Assembly (NCBI RefSeq): GCF_000300875.1
Contig: NZ_AMSG01000010.1
Span: forward strand, 1 to 64,000
Direction: 5' to 3'
DNA from: Galbibacter marinus
GTDB taxonomy: Bacteria; Bacteroidota; Bacteroidia; Flavobacteriales; Flavobacteriaceae
DNA: 64,000 bases
Of the stretch, positions 8,965 through 18,396 are shown piece after piece. Position 1 is the first letter of the stretch. Each line of letters starts with the position of its first letter. Made by a program: the position numbers and the translations under genes. The notes beneath the pieces were generated by a model. That model did no database searches and was not told where the DNA came from. It was given only the letters and a program-made list of their open reading frames with translations.

Positions 8965-10279
8965 ATTTCTTTTCACTAAAATTGATAATAACTCACTGAT
9001 TGTATTTCGGGTCATCTTTGGTCTGCTTATCCTTTTGGAAAGTGTCGGAGCTATTTTTACTGGATGGGTACGCGATACCTTGGTCAATCCTCAATTTACC
9101 TTCAATTATATTGGATTAGATTTTCTACAACCCCTTTCGGGAAATGGAATGTACTATTACTTTGCCATTATGGGACTGCTAGGGTTTCTCGTGATGATTG
9201 GATATCGCTACAGGTTTAGTATGAGTGCATTTACCCTTATGTGGGCTGGAGTTTATTTTATGCAAAAGGCCTCCTATAACAATCACTATTACCTCTTGCT
9301 TTTACTGTGTTTAATTATGATGGTCCTCCCAGCACATTCGTATTTGTCGATGGATGTGAAAAGGCGCCCAGAGCAACAGAAGATTTGGATGTATAGTTGG
9401 TGTAAATGGTTAATCGTTTTTCAACTTTTGGTAGTTTATACCTATGCAGCTATCGCTAAACTCTACCCTGGATGGCTTGATCTTTCTTTCTTTAAGGTTT
9501 TAATGGGGTCCAAAATACATTATCCCCTAGTGGGGGACTTGCTTCAAAACGAGTCGTTACATTGGTTTTTAATGGTCAGCGGCATTGCCTTTGATTTTTT
9601 AATTATTCCCCTACTTCTTATAAAGAAAACGCGTAAATGGGCATTTGTAGCCGCAGTTGGATTTCATTTGTTTAATTCTGTGATCTTCCAGATAGGGATA
9701 TTTCCTTATATGTCTTTGGCCTTGTGTATATTTTTCTTTGAGCCAAAAACAATTCGGAAGATTTTTTTAAAGCGCAAACCACTTTTTATAGATGGACAAA
9801 TAGAAAAACCTTATTACCACAAAGTGGTTGTAATGCTCTTTGCCATGTACGCAATTATTCAGATCGCATTACCTATTAGACATCTGTTTATACCCCAACC
9901 TGTACTTTGGACTGAGGAAGGGCATCGAATGAGTTGGCGAATGATGCTTAGGAGTAAGGCAGGAATGATCGAATTTAAAGTACTTAACCACCAAACAAAA
10001 AAACAGCATAGTGTTGATCTTAATGAGTACTTATCTGCTAAACAACGTAGAGTTATCGGAAGTAAACCTGATATGATTTGGCAATTTGCACAAAGACTTA
10101 AAAAACAATATAAGGATCAAGGTTATCAGGTGAGCGTGTTTGCCAGTGGGAGCAGGGTAAGCATAAACGGTGGACCTTGGCAAGACTTTGTGAAACCCAA
10201 TGTTGATTTAGCTGCTCAACCATGGCATTACTTCGGCCATGAACCATGGATCTTTCCGTATAAAAAAGAATCTAAATAA
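8954..10279 (+). CDS. HTTM-domain membrane protein (vitamin K-dependent gamma-carboxylase-like)
   Basis: 441-aa multi-pass membrane protein. The N-terminal ~280 residues hold about seven hydrophobic segments (for example LIVFRVIFGLLILLESVGAI and HYYLLLLLCLIMMVLP). A loop with YAAIAKLYPGWL resembles the HTTM region shared with eukaryotic gamma-glutamyl carboxylase. The C-terminal ~140 residues are soluble and basic, with no motif I know. In animals the family carboxylates glutamates using vitamin K. The bacterial substrate is not known to me, so only the family is claimed. It overlaps ribF by 11 nt, which suggests coupled expression. Confidence 0.8.
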   Translation: MLTKFLFTKIDNNSLIVFRVIFGLLILLESVGAIFTGWVRDTLVNPQFTFNYIGLDFLQPLSGNGMYYYFAIMGLLGFLVMIGYRYRFSMSAFTLMWAGVYFMQKASYNNHYYLLLLLCLIMMVLPAHSYLSMDVKRRPEQQKIWMYSWCKWLIVFQLLVVYTYAAIAKLYPGWLDLSFFKVLMGSKIHYPLVGDLLQNESLHWFLMVSGIAFDFLIIPLLLIKKTRKWAFVAAVGFHLFNSVIFQIGIFPYMSLALCIFFFEPKTIRKIFLKRKPLFIDGQIEKPYYHKVVVMLFAMYAIIQIALPIRHLFIPQPVLWTEEGHRMSWRMMLRSKAGMIEFKVLNHQTKKQHSVDLNEYLSAKQRRVIGSKPDMIWQFAQRLKKQYKDQGYQVSVFASGSRVSINGGPWQDFVKPNVDLAAQPWHYFGHEPWIFPYKKESK

Positions 10280-10302
10280 GCAGGTTAATAAAGGGAAAGC
10301 TT

Positions 10303-10310
10303 TAAATTTG
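10303..10310 (+). promoter_or_regulatory. -7 promoter motif upstream of serS
   Basis: TAAATTTG matches TAnnTTTG and lies 76 nt before the serS ATG, in the 106-bp gap after the HTTM gene. No convincing -33 element is seen. Confidence 0.35.
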
Positions 10311-10385
10311 TTGCTTTGATTATAGCAAATTTTGTTAGGATCATAAAAACAACATATTTGAAAATTAATTTAATAGAGTATTTCC

Positions 10386-11657
10386 ATGCTTCAGTTACAA
10401 TTTATCAGAGACAATAAGGAGGAGGTCATCACGCGATTAAAAGTCAGAAACATTGACGCAACTTCCGTTGTGGAAGAAGTTATCGCCTTGGATGAAAAGC
10501 GCAGGACACTACAGTCCAATTTAGACAACACCCTGGCGCAATCCAAAAAGTTGTCAAATGAGATAGGTGACTTGTTTAAAACCAAACAGGTAGATAAGGC
10601 TAATGAATTAAAGGCCCAGTCGCTTGTTTTAAAAGAGGAATCAAAATCACTAGGTGAGAATCTGAATATAACTGCTGAGAAGCTTCAATCACTACTATAT
10701 ACGATTCCAAATTTACCGCACCCTTCTGTGCCAGCTGGAAATTCTGACCAGGATAACGAGGAGATTTTTAAAGAAGGTGAGGTGCCAACGTTAATTAAAG
10801 GAGCACTGCCTCATTGGGAACTGGCGAAGAAGTATGATATTATTGATCTTGATTTAGGAGCGAAAATAACAGGAGCAGGTTTTCCCGTATACAAAGGAAA
10901 AGGAGCGAGATTACAGCGTGCTCTTATTGCTTATTTCTTAGATCAGAATACCCAAGCTGGATATACCGAATACCAAGTACCGCATTTAGTAAATGAAACT
11001 TCTGGTTATGGGACAGGGCAATTACCAGATAAGGAAGGTCAAATGTATCACATCGGTGAGGATAATCTATATTTAATTCCCACTGCTGAGGTTCCTATCA
11101 CTAATTTTTTCAGAGATCAATTGTTGGCAGAAAAAGATTTTCCAATTTGCTGCACAGCTTATACTCCTTGTTTTAGAAGAGAGGCGGGTAGTTATGGGGC
11201 GCATGTTAGAGGTCTAAATCGACTGCATCAATTTGATAAGGTTGAGCTAGTTCGAGTAGAACATCCTGATAACTCCTATAAAGCTTTAGATGGTATGGTG
11301 GCTCATGTACAGGAACTGTTGCGTGAACTTAAATTACCTTATCGAATATTGAGACTTTGTGGTGGTGATTTAGGATTTACTGCTGCTTTAACATTCGATT
11401 TTGAGGTATATTCCACTGCACAAGAGCGTTGGTTGGAGGTGAGTTCTGTTTCTAATTTTGAATCCTTTCAAGCGAATCGCTTAAAGCTTCGTTACAAAAA
11501 CGAATCAGGAAAAAATGTATTGGCACATACTTTAAATGGAAGTTCATTAGCATTACCACGAATACTGGCTGGTATTTTAGAAAACTATCAAACTGAGGAT
11601 GGAATACAAATTCCAGAAGTATTGGTTCCATATACAGGTTTTGATAAAATCGATTAA
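10386..11657 (+). CDS. serS: Serine--tRNA ligase
   Basis: Class II aminoacyl-tRNA synthetase that charges tRNA-Ser and also tRNA-Sec. 423 aa, the usual size. Residues ~1-110 form the long antiparallel coiled-coil arm that grips the tRNA variable arm (rich in Lys, Glu and Gln). The catalytic core shows the TAEVP motif, motif 2 FRREAGSYGAHVRGLNRLHQF, the serine pocket around EVSSVSNFESFQANR, and motif 3 NGSSLALPRILAGILENYQ. The start MLQLQFIRDNKEEV fits the family (usually MLD...). Nothing odd. Confidence 0.97.
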   Translation: MLQLQFIRDNKEEVITRLKVRNIDATSVVEEVIALDEKRRTLQSNLDNTLAQSKKLSNEIGDLFKTKQVDKANELKAQSLVLKEESKSLGENLNITAEKLQSLLYTIPNLPHPSVPAGNSDQDNEEIFKEGEVPTLIKGALPHWELAKKYDIIDLDLGAKITGAGFPVYKGKGARLQRALIAYFLDQNTQAGYTEYQVPHLVNETSGYGTGQLPDKEGQMYHIGEDNLYLIPTAEVPITNFFRDQLLAEKDFPICCTAYTPCFRREAGSYGAHVRGLNRLHQFDKVELVRVEHPDNSYKALDGMVAHVQELLRELKLPYRILRLCGGDLGFTAALTFDFEVYSTAQERWLEVSSVSNFESFQANRLKLRYKNESGKNVLAHTLNGSSLALPRILAGILENYQTEDGIQIPEVLVPYTGFDKID

Positions 11658-11808
11658 AATCACAATTACCTCAAAACTAGTGTGTTTGTGAAATTATAAC
11701 ATCTAATTAGGTGAATACAATAATTTTCGTTATTTTTAGAATACGGTGATGTAGAAGATTTTTTCAAAATCTATTATTAAGTTGGTTAATAGCAAGTCAC
11801 CGAATTGC

Positions 11809-11832
11809 AAAGTCCGGAGTATTCCGGACTTT
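11809..11832 (+). terminator. Hairpin (possible terminator) between serS and the TPR gene
   Basis: AAAGTCCGGA, loop GTAT and TCCGGACTTT make a perfect 10-bp stem. It is about 150 bp past the serS stop and about 100 bp before the next gene. A weak CTTCT tract follows. It could end the serS transcript or be an RNA element in the next leader. Confidence 0.5.
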
Positions 11833-11930
11833 CTTCTAAGATAGTCCAATTGGAGGCAATAATTTAAGAAAACTTTTTTATACCTAATTTTCCGTTGTAA
11901 TTTGCTGTCGTTCTTATTATTGTTCAAGAG

Positions 11931-13718
11931 ATGCGTACTTTAATTATTTTCATTTTGATACTTCTGGCGAATTTTGAGTCCTATGCTCAAGATCAAATCA
12001 TCGCACGTCAGTATTTTGAAGAGGGTAATTTCGAGAAAGCCGTAGTTTACTATGAACGATTTTATAAAAATAACCCTCATAATAGTGGGGTGATTGTTCC
12101 TCTTGTTGAGACCTATCAGCAACTAGAAAGATATAAAGAAGCGGAAGCACTTCTCTTGGACGCTGCCAAAGGTGATAAGGTTAACCCTGTTATTTATGTG
12201 GAGGTTGGTTATAATTACCATCTTATGGGGAATGACAACAAAGCAAACACCTATTACGACAAGGCAATTTCTTTGATAGATAACAATCCCAATTACGCCT
12301 ATATTCTTGGAAGAACCTTTAGATCGAAAACTCTTTTGGACCAAGCTATTAGTAGTTATAAAAAGGCTATGCAGCTCAATGATCAATTGAATTTCAATTA
12401 TGATCTTGCTACCATTTATGGTGAACGTGGAGAGGTTGAACTCATGTATACGATGTTTCTGGAGCTGATCAAAAAGAGCCCAAATTTAGCTCCCACTATT
12501 AAAAGGAATCTCAACCGTTTTGTCACTGAGGATCCCGAAAGTGAAAACAATATATTGTTTAAAAAAACTTTGCTAAGAAAAACTCAATCTGATCCTGATG
12601 TACTGTGGAATGAGATGTTGAGTTGGATGTTTGTACAACAAAAGGATTACAGAAATGCTTTTGTACAGCAAAAGGCAGTATATAAACGCTCTCAAGCAAG
12701 TAGCCTTCAAAACATTGTAGATTTGGGAGTTTTGGCATTGGAATATAAAGATGAAGATACCGCGCGAGCTATTTACGAGTTTGTAATAGAACAGTCAACG
12801 GATTTGCAATTAACTATTCAAGCGAAATTGACTCTAATTAACTTGAAAATCTCAGAGGGTGAAAAAGGTAAATACAATTCTATCAAAAAGGATTTTGAAG
12901 ACTTATTAAATGAATATGGGAATACGGTAAACACGCTGGTAGTTCAAAGTCAATACGCAAAATTTTTAGCCTTTCAATTGGGAGAATCTTCCAATGCTCA
13001 TCAACTTTTAAGACAAGCGTTGACATTGTCAAAAGATCGTTTTATGCAAGCACAATTAAAAATTACCCTTGCTGATATATTAGTGTACGATGAGAAATTT
13101 AATCAAGCCCTTATTTATTACACCCAGGTTCAAAAGGATCTGAAAAATGATGTAAGGGGTCAATATGCTAGATTTAAAGTTGCTCAAACTAGCTTTTACA
13201 AAGGGGATTTTGCTTGGGCAGAAACTCAGTTAAATGTTTTAAAATCTTCAACCTCACAATTAATTGCCAATGATGCTCTGGAATTAAAACTATTGATCTC
13301 TGATAACATACAGAAGGATTCCACCCATACAGCCCTTAAATTATATGCCAGAGCAGATTTGCTGGCCTATCAAAACAATACTGAGCAAAGCATAAACATT
13401 TTACACGAAATCTTGGAGAATCACAAGGGAGATGCTATTGAAGATGAAGCCTTATTAAAGCTAGGAGAGCTGTATGAAAAATCTAAACAGTTTGATAAAG
13501 CGGTCATGAATTATGAAAAAATTATTGCATTTTACCCGGATGGTATTCTGATGGACGATGCCCTTTTTCATTTAGGAGTCTTGAACTTTGAAAAGAGAAA
13601 TATGCCTGAAGAGGCTAAAAAACTACTCGAACGTATCATCTTTGAACATCAAGATAGTATCTATTTTGTTCAAGCAAGGGAACTTTATCGTGCCATTCGT
13701 GGAGATCAATTGGAGTAG
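11931..13718 (+). CDS. Secreted tetratricopeptide-repeat protein
   Basis: 595 aa. An N-terminal signal peptide (MRTLIIFILILLANFESYAQ) has no lipobox, so a periplasmic location is likely. The rest is a TPR superhelix: repeats such as ARQYFEEGNFEKAVVYYERF (residues ~26-45) and YEKSKQFDKAVMNYEKIIAF near 520 show the usual A-G-Y-A spacing. TPR arrays of this kind act as protein-binding scaffolds. Nothing in the sequence names a partner. A DUF4286 gene follows after 36 bp and may share the transcript. Confidence 0.85.
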   Translation: MRTLIIFILILLANFESYAQDQIIARQYFEEGNFEKAVVYYERFYKNNPHNSGVIVPLVETYQQLERYKEAEALLLDAAKGDKVNPVIYVEVGYNYHLMGNDNKANTYYDKAISLIDNNPNYAYILGRTFRSKTLLDQAISSYKKAMQLNDQLNFNYDLATIYGERGEVELMYTMFLELIKKSPNLAPTIKRNLNRFVTEDPESENNILFKKTLLRKTQSDPDVLWNEMLSWMFVQQKDYRNAFVQQKAVYKRSQASSLQNIVDLGVLALEYKDEDTARAIYEFVIEQSTDLQLTIQAKLTLINLKISEGEKGKYNSIKKDFEDLLNEYGNTVNTLVVQSQYAKFLAFQLGESSNAHQLLRQALTLSKDRFMQAQLKITLADILVYDEKFNQALIYYTQVQKDLKNDVRGQYARFKVAQTSFYKGDFAWAETQLNVLKSSTSQLIANDALELKLLISDNIQKDSTHTALKLYARADLLAYQNNTEQSINILHEILENHKGDAIEDEALLKLGELYEKSKQFDKAVMNYEKIIAFYPDGILMDDALFHLGVLNFEKRNMPEEAKKLLERIIFEHQDSIYFVQARELYRAIRGDQLE

Positions 13719-13754
13719 AAAAGAACAATTGAATAACTGAATAAATATTATGTT

Positions 13755-14066
13755 ATGTATATATACAATGTAACTGTAAATGTAGATGAGGCCATACACC
13801 AGCAATGGCTTAAGTGGATGAAAGAAACCTATATTCCTAAAATGTTGCAAACTAATCTTTTTACAAATGCTAGGATTTTGAGGGTTCTTGTGGATGAAGA
13901 AATGGGTGGTATGACATTTTCGGTTCAGTATTATGCTAAAGACAAAACGTCCCTTGAGCGGTATTATTTAGATTTCGATCAGGACTTTAGGGCAAAAGAA
14001 AAACAGCATTTCTCAGATAATATAGTTAGTTTTACCACCGAACTTCAGGTGTTAAGTGAGCATTAA
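13755..14066 (+). CDS. DUF4286 family protein
   Basis: 103-aa cytosolic protein with no signal or membrane segment. It resembles the Bacteroidota DUF4286 family: start MYIYNVTVNVDEAIHQQWLKW, then GGMTFSVQYY and a C-terminal half ending VSFTTELQVL. The alpha/beta pattern suggests a small ferredoxin-like fold. Function unknown. It follows the TPR gene by 36 bp and precedes rsmA. Confidence 0.8.
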   Translation: MYIYNVTVNVDEAIHQQWLKWMKETYIPKMLQTNLFTNARILRVLVDEEMGGMTFSVQYYAKDKTSLERYYLDFDQDFRAKEKQHFSDNIVSFTTELQVLSEH

Positions 14067-14182
14067 ATTATTCAGGATGTATTTTTTATGGTCATTGGCT
14101 TAGGAAACTGTATTTTTGACCTTCGAAAGATCTGTTGCCGGACTTTCAATTCTCGGTATTAAACTCCGTAAACTTAAAGGCT

Positions 14183-15037
14183 TTGAAAAAGAAGAAATTT
14201 TATAAAACACCAGATCAGCACCATCATAGCAAAGATCCAGTAAGAGCCAAAAAGCATCTTGGTCAGCATTTTTTAAAAGATGAGAATATTGCACAGAAAA
14301 TTGCGAATACGTTAAGTTTAGAAAATTACTCCAAGGTGTTAGAAATAGGTCCAGGAACAGGAGTTTTAACAAAACACATATTAGCAAAAGGAGTTGATTT
14401 ATATGCCATGGATTTGGATAGAGAATCGATCGCTTATCTCAATGATTCATTTTTACTTGAATACCCATTAGTAAAACCATCTAAGAGCGTTTTTAAGATT
14501 GTAGAAGCAGATTTTCTAAAGTATGATTTATCTAAGCTATTTGGGGATGACTCCTTCGCTATTACAGGAAACTTTCCCTATAATATTTCAACACAGATCG
14601 TGTTTAAGGCATTAGAATGGCGATCTCAAATTCCAGAATTTACTGGAATGTTTCAAAAGGAGGTTGCGCAAAGAATATGTGAGAAGCACGGAACAAAGGC
14701 GTATGGAATATTGTCGGTGTTGACTCAAACATACTACCACGCGGAGTATCTATTTACGGTTCCGCCATCGGTTTTTAATCCCCCACCAAAGGTAGAATCT
14801 GGTGTGCTTCGATTAAAAAGAAAAGAAGGTTTTAACCTTGGCTGTGATGAAAAGTTGTATTTTAGGTTAGTTAAGACAGCATTCGGACAGCGTAGAAAGA
14901 CGATTCGAAATAGTTTAAAACCATTTGACCTTTCAGAAGAATTAAGAGCAACAGAACTGTTCAATTTGCGACCCGAACAATTAAGTGTTGAAGATTTTAT
15001 AAAACTTTGTACACTAGTAGAACAAGATTTAAGTTAA
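14183..15037 (+). CDS. rsmA: 16S rRNA (adenine(1518)-N(6)/adenine(1519)-N(6))-dimethyltransferase
   Basis: Dimethylates two adjacent adenines near the 3' end of 16S rRNA during 30S maturation, using SAM. Visible: [16 protein letters not shown] (N-terminal signature), the SAM-binding loop [11 protein letters not shown], and the catalytic motif GNFPYNIS. The C-terminal helical domain has [14 protein letters not shown]. No in-frame ATG precedes HLGQHF. The candidate starts are TTG at 14183 (284 aa, giving [12 protein letters not shown]) and TTG at 14135 (300 aa). I prefer 14183 because the family averages ~270 aa and nothing conserved lies upstream. mgtE follows 56 bp downstream. Confidence 0.93.
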   Translation: MKKKKFYKTPDQHHHSKDPVRAKKHLGQHFLKDENIAQKIANTLSLENYSKVLEIGPGTGVLTKHILAKGVDLYAMDLDRESIAYLNDSFLLEYPLVKPSKSVFKIVEADFLKYDLSKLFGDDSFAITGNFPYNISTQIVFKALEWRSQIPEFTGMFQKEVAQRICEKHGTKAYGILSVLTQTYYHAEYLFTVPPSVFNPPPKVESGVLRLKRKEGFNLGCDEKLYFRLVKTAFGQRRKTIRNSLKPFDLSEELRATELFNLRPEQLSVEDFIKLCTLVEQDLS

Positions 15038-15093
15038 ACACATGGAATGCCCTTTGACATAGAAAAGGAAGAATTCTGAAAATATATAGGCCT

Positions 15094-16446
15094 ATGATTC
15101 CATTTAAGCTTAGTGATGGATTAATTGAAGAAATTGAACTCCTGATTGATAGTAAGTCTGATTCAGCCTTACGAATGAAGATGGAGGACTTTCACTATGC
15201 TGATATTGCGGAAATCATAAATGAACTCAATTTTGAGCATGCCACCTATATTATTAAGTTACTTGATAGCGAAAAGACCTCCGAGGTTCTTACAGAACTC
15301 GATGAGAATATCAGGGAACAGATTCTAAGTAATCTCTCGGCTAAGGAGATCGCAGATGAAATAAGTGAACTAGACACCGATGATGCGGTAGATATTATAG
15401 CCGAGCTTCCAGAGGACAGGGTAAATGAAATTATCGCCCAGATCGATGATAAAGAACACGCCCGTGATATAGTTGAACTTTTGCGTTATGATGAAGATAC
15501 TGCTGGGGGACTTATGGCAAAGGAGTTAGTAAAAGTAAATGAAAATTGGAATGTTCTTACCTGTGTCAAAGAAATGAGACGACAGGCTGAAAATGTCACT
15601 AGGGTGCATTCAATATATGTGGTAGATAACGATGAAAAACTAAAAGGGCGATTATCCTTAAAGGATTTATTGACTACCTCGACAAAGGCTCAAATTAGTA
15701 GTGTTTATATTCCGAAGGTGGATTATGTGACGGTACATGATAGAGCCGAAGATGTAGCAAGATTGATGTCCAAGTATGATTTGGAGGCGATCCCTGTTAT
15801 TGATGAATTAGGTCGATTGGTGGGGAGGATTACCATTGATGATATCGTAGATGTAATTAAAGAAGAAGCCGAAAAGGATTATCAGTTGGCAGCGGGTATT
15901 ACCCAGGATGTAGAAGCGGATGACGATGTATGGGTTCATACTAAAGCGCGCCTTCCATGGTTATTAATTGGAATGTTTGGGGGGCTAGGGGCAGCTAGTA
16001 TCATCGGTAGTTTTCAAGGGGCAATGGCCAATCCAATTTTACTTAGTTTCGTACCTTTAATACAAGCAACTGCAGGTAATATGGGTGTTCAATCCTCTGC
16101 TATTGTTGTACAAGGACTCGCTAACGACACCATAAGAGGTGAGTTATTTAAACGACTAGGAAAAGAATTTATACTTGGTTTAATTAATGGTTGTGCAATC
16201 GCTCTGGTAGTTTTAATTATTAGCCATTTTTTGTTTCAGACCTCCTATCTGGTGTCCGCAACCATTGGTGTAGCGTTGATTGCAGTGATTATTATTGCAG
16301 CTTTGGTAGGAACTTTTGTTCCAATATTTTTGGATAAAAAGGGTATCGACCCAGCTGTGGCAACGGGTCCATTTATCACCACGAGTAACGATGTTTTTGG
16401 AATTTTAATTTACTTTACCATTGCGAAATTAATCCTCGGCTTCTGA
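15094..16446 (+). CDS. mgtE: Magnesium transporter MgtE
   Basis: Mg2+-gated Mg2+ channel of the inner membrane. 450 aa, the normal length. Order: MgtE_N superhelical domain (~1-130, repeated LxELxEDxxxEI pattern), a tandem CBS pair (~135-255: VHSIYVVDNDEKLKGRLSLK and EAIPVIDELGRLVGRITIDD), a plug helix, then five membrane segments (~285-450), including the pore region FVPLIQATAGNMGVQSSAIV and the end GPFITTSNDVFGILIYF. In the family the N and CBS domains bind Mg2+ and close the pore when it is plentiful. The start ATG is at 15094. Confidence 0.96.
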   Translation: MIPFKLSDGLIEEIELLIDSKSDSALRMKMEDFHYADIAEIINELNFEHATYIIKLLDSEKTSEVLTELDENIREQILSNLSAKEIADEISELDTDDAVDIIAELPEDRVNEIIAQIDDKEHARDIVELLRYDEDTAGGLMAKELVKVNENWNVLTCVKEMRRQAENVTRVHSIYVVDNDEKLKGRLSLKDLLTTSTKAQISSVYIPKVDYVTVHDRAEDVARLMSKYDLEAIPVIDELGRLVGRITIDDIVDVIKEEAEKDYQLAAGITQDVEADDDVWVHTKARLPWLLIGMFGGLGAASIIGSFQGAMANPILLSFVPLIQATAGNMGVQSSAIVVQGLANDTIRGELFKRLGKEFILGLINGCAIALVVLIISHFLFQTSYLVSATIGVALIAVIIIAALVGTFVPIFLDKKGIDPAVATGPFITTSNDVFGILIYFTIAKLILGF

Positions 16447-16547
16447 GAGGGTTAACTTTACCGAATTTTCACGCATTTTGGATAATTATTTTCACTAACA
16501 TCTTTATATTCTGTTTTTTTGTAAAGACTTATATTCCTTAATTGGCG

Positions 16548-16555
16548 TATATTTG
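16548..16555 (+). promoter_or_regulatory. -7 promoter motif
   Basis: TATATTTG matches TAnnTTTG, 20 nt before the ATG at 16575. The nearest T-rich TTTG (16518-16521) is 26 nt upstream, longer than the usual spacing. Confidence 0.4.
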
Positions 16556-16574
16556 TCATTATTATACTACTTAA

Positions 16575-17045
16575 ATGGGTGACTTCGAGAATAATGAACA
16601 TAATAATCAAATTAGGCGAAACACCCTAGAGTTGTATGCTGTTAGTATAAAGCTTAAGGAGACCTATAATGAATGCCAATATTATATGTCTTTTGAAGGT
16701 TTGAAAACTTTCTACGAAACTAGTTTTTTCACGAAATCAAAATTTTGTAATGAGCTTCACCGTCATATTAAATCCAATAATCCCATCGACCTTTTTCTTC
16801 CCAAAGTAAAAAGTATATATTATATAACACATATCACTTTTTGTCTGATATTTAAATCAAAAGAAATAAAGTATTTGTTAAATAAAGCACTTACGCTTGA
16901 GGAAAAGAGTGCTGAAATTTTAAACCAAATGATGGATCAAAATCTCGGTAAAAACGGAGCTTTAGAGGATTTTATTATAGTCCACGCTCGGCAGCAACAA
17001 GGCCGAATCAGTGCTCTGAGAAAAATGGTCAATACCTACTATTAA
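16575..17045 (+). CDS. Hypothetical protein (helical, cytosolic)
   Basis: 156 aa; I do not recognise the family. No signal peptide or lipobox. A short hydrophobic stretch (IYYITHITFCLIF, ~residues 82-94) is not a clear membrane segment. The C-terminal half is strongly helical (LLNKALTLEEKSAEILNQMM, then a basic segment). The general pattern of long amphipathic helices recalls four-helix ferritin-like/DUF2383 proteins, but no metal-binding ExxH is seen, so this is a guess. It has its own -7 motif just upstream and lies between mgtE and a dehydrogenase. Confidence 0.7.
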   Translation: MGDFENNEHNNQIRRNTLELYAVSIKLKETYNECQYYMSFEGLKTFYETSFFTKSKFCNELHRHIKSNNPIDLFLPKVKSIYYITHITFCLIFKSKEIKYLLNKALTLEEKSAEILNQMMDQNLGKNGALEDFIIVHARQQQGRISALRKMVNTYY

Positions 17046-17078
17046 AAAACTTTACTCAAAATAACCTAGAAAAGTTAA

Positions 17079-17086
17079 TACTTTTG
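17079..17086 (+). promoter_or_regulatory. -7 promoter motif for the 2-hydroxyacid dehydrogenase gene
   Basis: TACTTTTG matches TAnnTTTG, 26 nt before the GTG start at 17112. No -33 TTTG at 19 nt. Confidence 0.4.
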
Positions 17087-17111
17087 TAAACAGAATTTAA
17101 ATTGTTTTATC

Positions 17112-18053
17112 GTGAAAGTATTGCACTTGGATGAAAACCATCCGTTACTTATAGAAGGACTTCAAGCTCTAGGTTATGAAAATCATATCGACTACAAATC
17201 ACCAAAGGATGAAATTATATCTAAAATAGGAGATTATCAAGGGTTAATTATTCGCAGTCGTATTCCAATAGATGCAGAATTTTTAACAAAAGCGACAAAT
17301 TTGAAGTTCATAGGTCGAGTTGGTGCAGGACTAGAAAACATAGATGTTGATAAGGCTCAGGAAATGGATATTCGTCTTTTTAATGCTCCTGAAGGCAATA
17401 GGAATGCTGTTGGGGAACAGGCCTTAGGAATGCTGTTATCGTTGCTTAATCACCTTAATCGTGTTGATAAGCAGGTGCGAGGTGGTATCTGGAAAAGAGA
17501 AGAAAACCGAGGCATTGAAATTGAAGGCAAAACAGTTGGAATTATTGGGTACGGAAATATGGGCAAGGCCTTTGCTAAGAAACTAAAAGGATTTGATTGT
17601 GATGTGATCTGCTATGATATCCTAGGAGGGGTTGGTGATCAGAACGCACGACAAGTTGGAATGCTGGAGTTCAAAAAGCGGGTCGATATTCTTAGCCTTC
17701 ACACCCCACAAACGGGATTAACGATCAATATGATCAATAAGGAGTTTATCGAAGAATTTCATAAACCATTTTGGCTGATTAACACAGCAAGGGGAAGAAG
17801 TGTGGTTACAGAGGATTTAGTAGCTGCCTTAAAATCAGGAAAAATTTTAGGTGCTGGTTTAGATGTTTTAGAGTATGAGAAGGCTTCCTTTGAAAATTTA
17901 TTTGGGGATGATATGCCTGAGGCTTTTAAGTATTTAATCCAAGCTGATAATGTACTGTTGAGCCCGCATATAGCTGGATGGACTATAGAGAGTAAAATTA
18001 AATTATCTCAAACTATTTTAGATAAAATAACACAAGAATTTGCAGTGAGTTAG
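17112..18053 (+). CDS. NAD(P)-dependent D-2-hydroxyacid dehydrogenase (phosphoglycerate dehydrogenase-like)
   Basis: 313-aa oxidoreductase of the D-isomer-specific 2-hydroxyacid dehydrogenase family. The NAD loop GIIGYGNMG lies near residue 143. The catalytic Arg is in NTARGRSVV (~223) and the catalytic His in LSPHIAGWT (~285); the acidic partner lies between them. It is the short form without an ACT domain, so a SerA role in serine synthesis is possible but not proven; hydroxypyruvate or glyoxylate reductase is the alternative. The start is GTG at 17112 (KVLHLDENHPLL). It stands alone, with a 343-bp gap downstream. Confidence 0.88.
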   Translation: MKVLHLDENHPLLIEGLQALGYENHIDYKSPKDEIISKIGDYQGLIIRSRIPIDAEFLTKATNLKFIGRVGAGLENIDVDKAQEMDIRLFNAPEGNRNAVGEQALGMLLSLLNHLNRVDKQVRGGIWKREENRGIEIEGKTVGIIGYGNMGKAFAKKLKGFDCDVICYDILGGVGDQNARQVGMLEFKKRVDILSLHTPQTGLTINMINKEFIEEFHKPFWLINTARGRSVVTEDLVAALKSGKILGAGLDVLEYEKASFENLFGDDMPEAFKYLIQADNVLLSPHIAGWTIESKIKLSQTILDKITQEFAVS

Positions 18054-18396
18054 ATTTACTTTTTTTATGGTATCACTTCTTTTTCAATGATCTCTTTTTG
18101 AAAGATTGAAATTGGCACATTTTGGCTATTCTTTGTAATGCCTACGACTCTTTTTAAAGATCAGGTGACCAAAACAGTAAAAAATAGACCCATAAACTGA
18201 CCTAGGATGTAAGATAGAAAATATCCTTATCGGTGAATATTGCTCTCTAAAGTCGCATTAGAGTAATGTTTTCAGCGCTAGTTGGATGGGGTAAATGCGC
18301 TACAATGGTGCATATTACGGTTAATCTGTCTTTTTTTGTTAAAGTATCTACTTTTTTAGTAAATTAGTCTGGACTAACTAATTTAAAGATAACACT
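18054..18396 (+). other. Intergenic region without a gene
   Basis: No reading frame of use on either strand. A 7-bp inverted repeat (TTTCAAT at 18082-18088, ATTGAAA at 18105-18111) follows the dehydrogenase stop but has no T-run. AGCGC/GCGCT flank another short loop near 18270-18293. A palindrome at 18364-18377 lies just before the TM2 gene. Otherwise nothing recognisable. Confidence 0.5.
18364..18377 (+). promoter_or_regulatory. Palindrome upstream of the TM2 gene (possible operator)
   Basis: TTAGTC-TG-GACTAA is a perfect 6-bp inverted repeat with a 2-nt spacer, 19 nt before the TM2 ATG. The loop is too short for a good RNA hairpin, which favours a dimeric protein-binding site. No regulator is tied to it. 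Confidence 0.3.
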
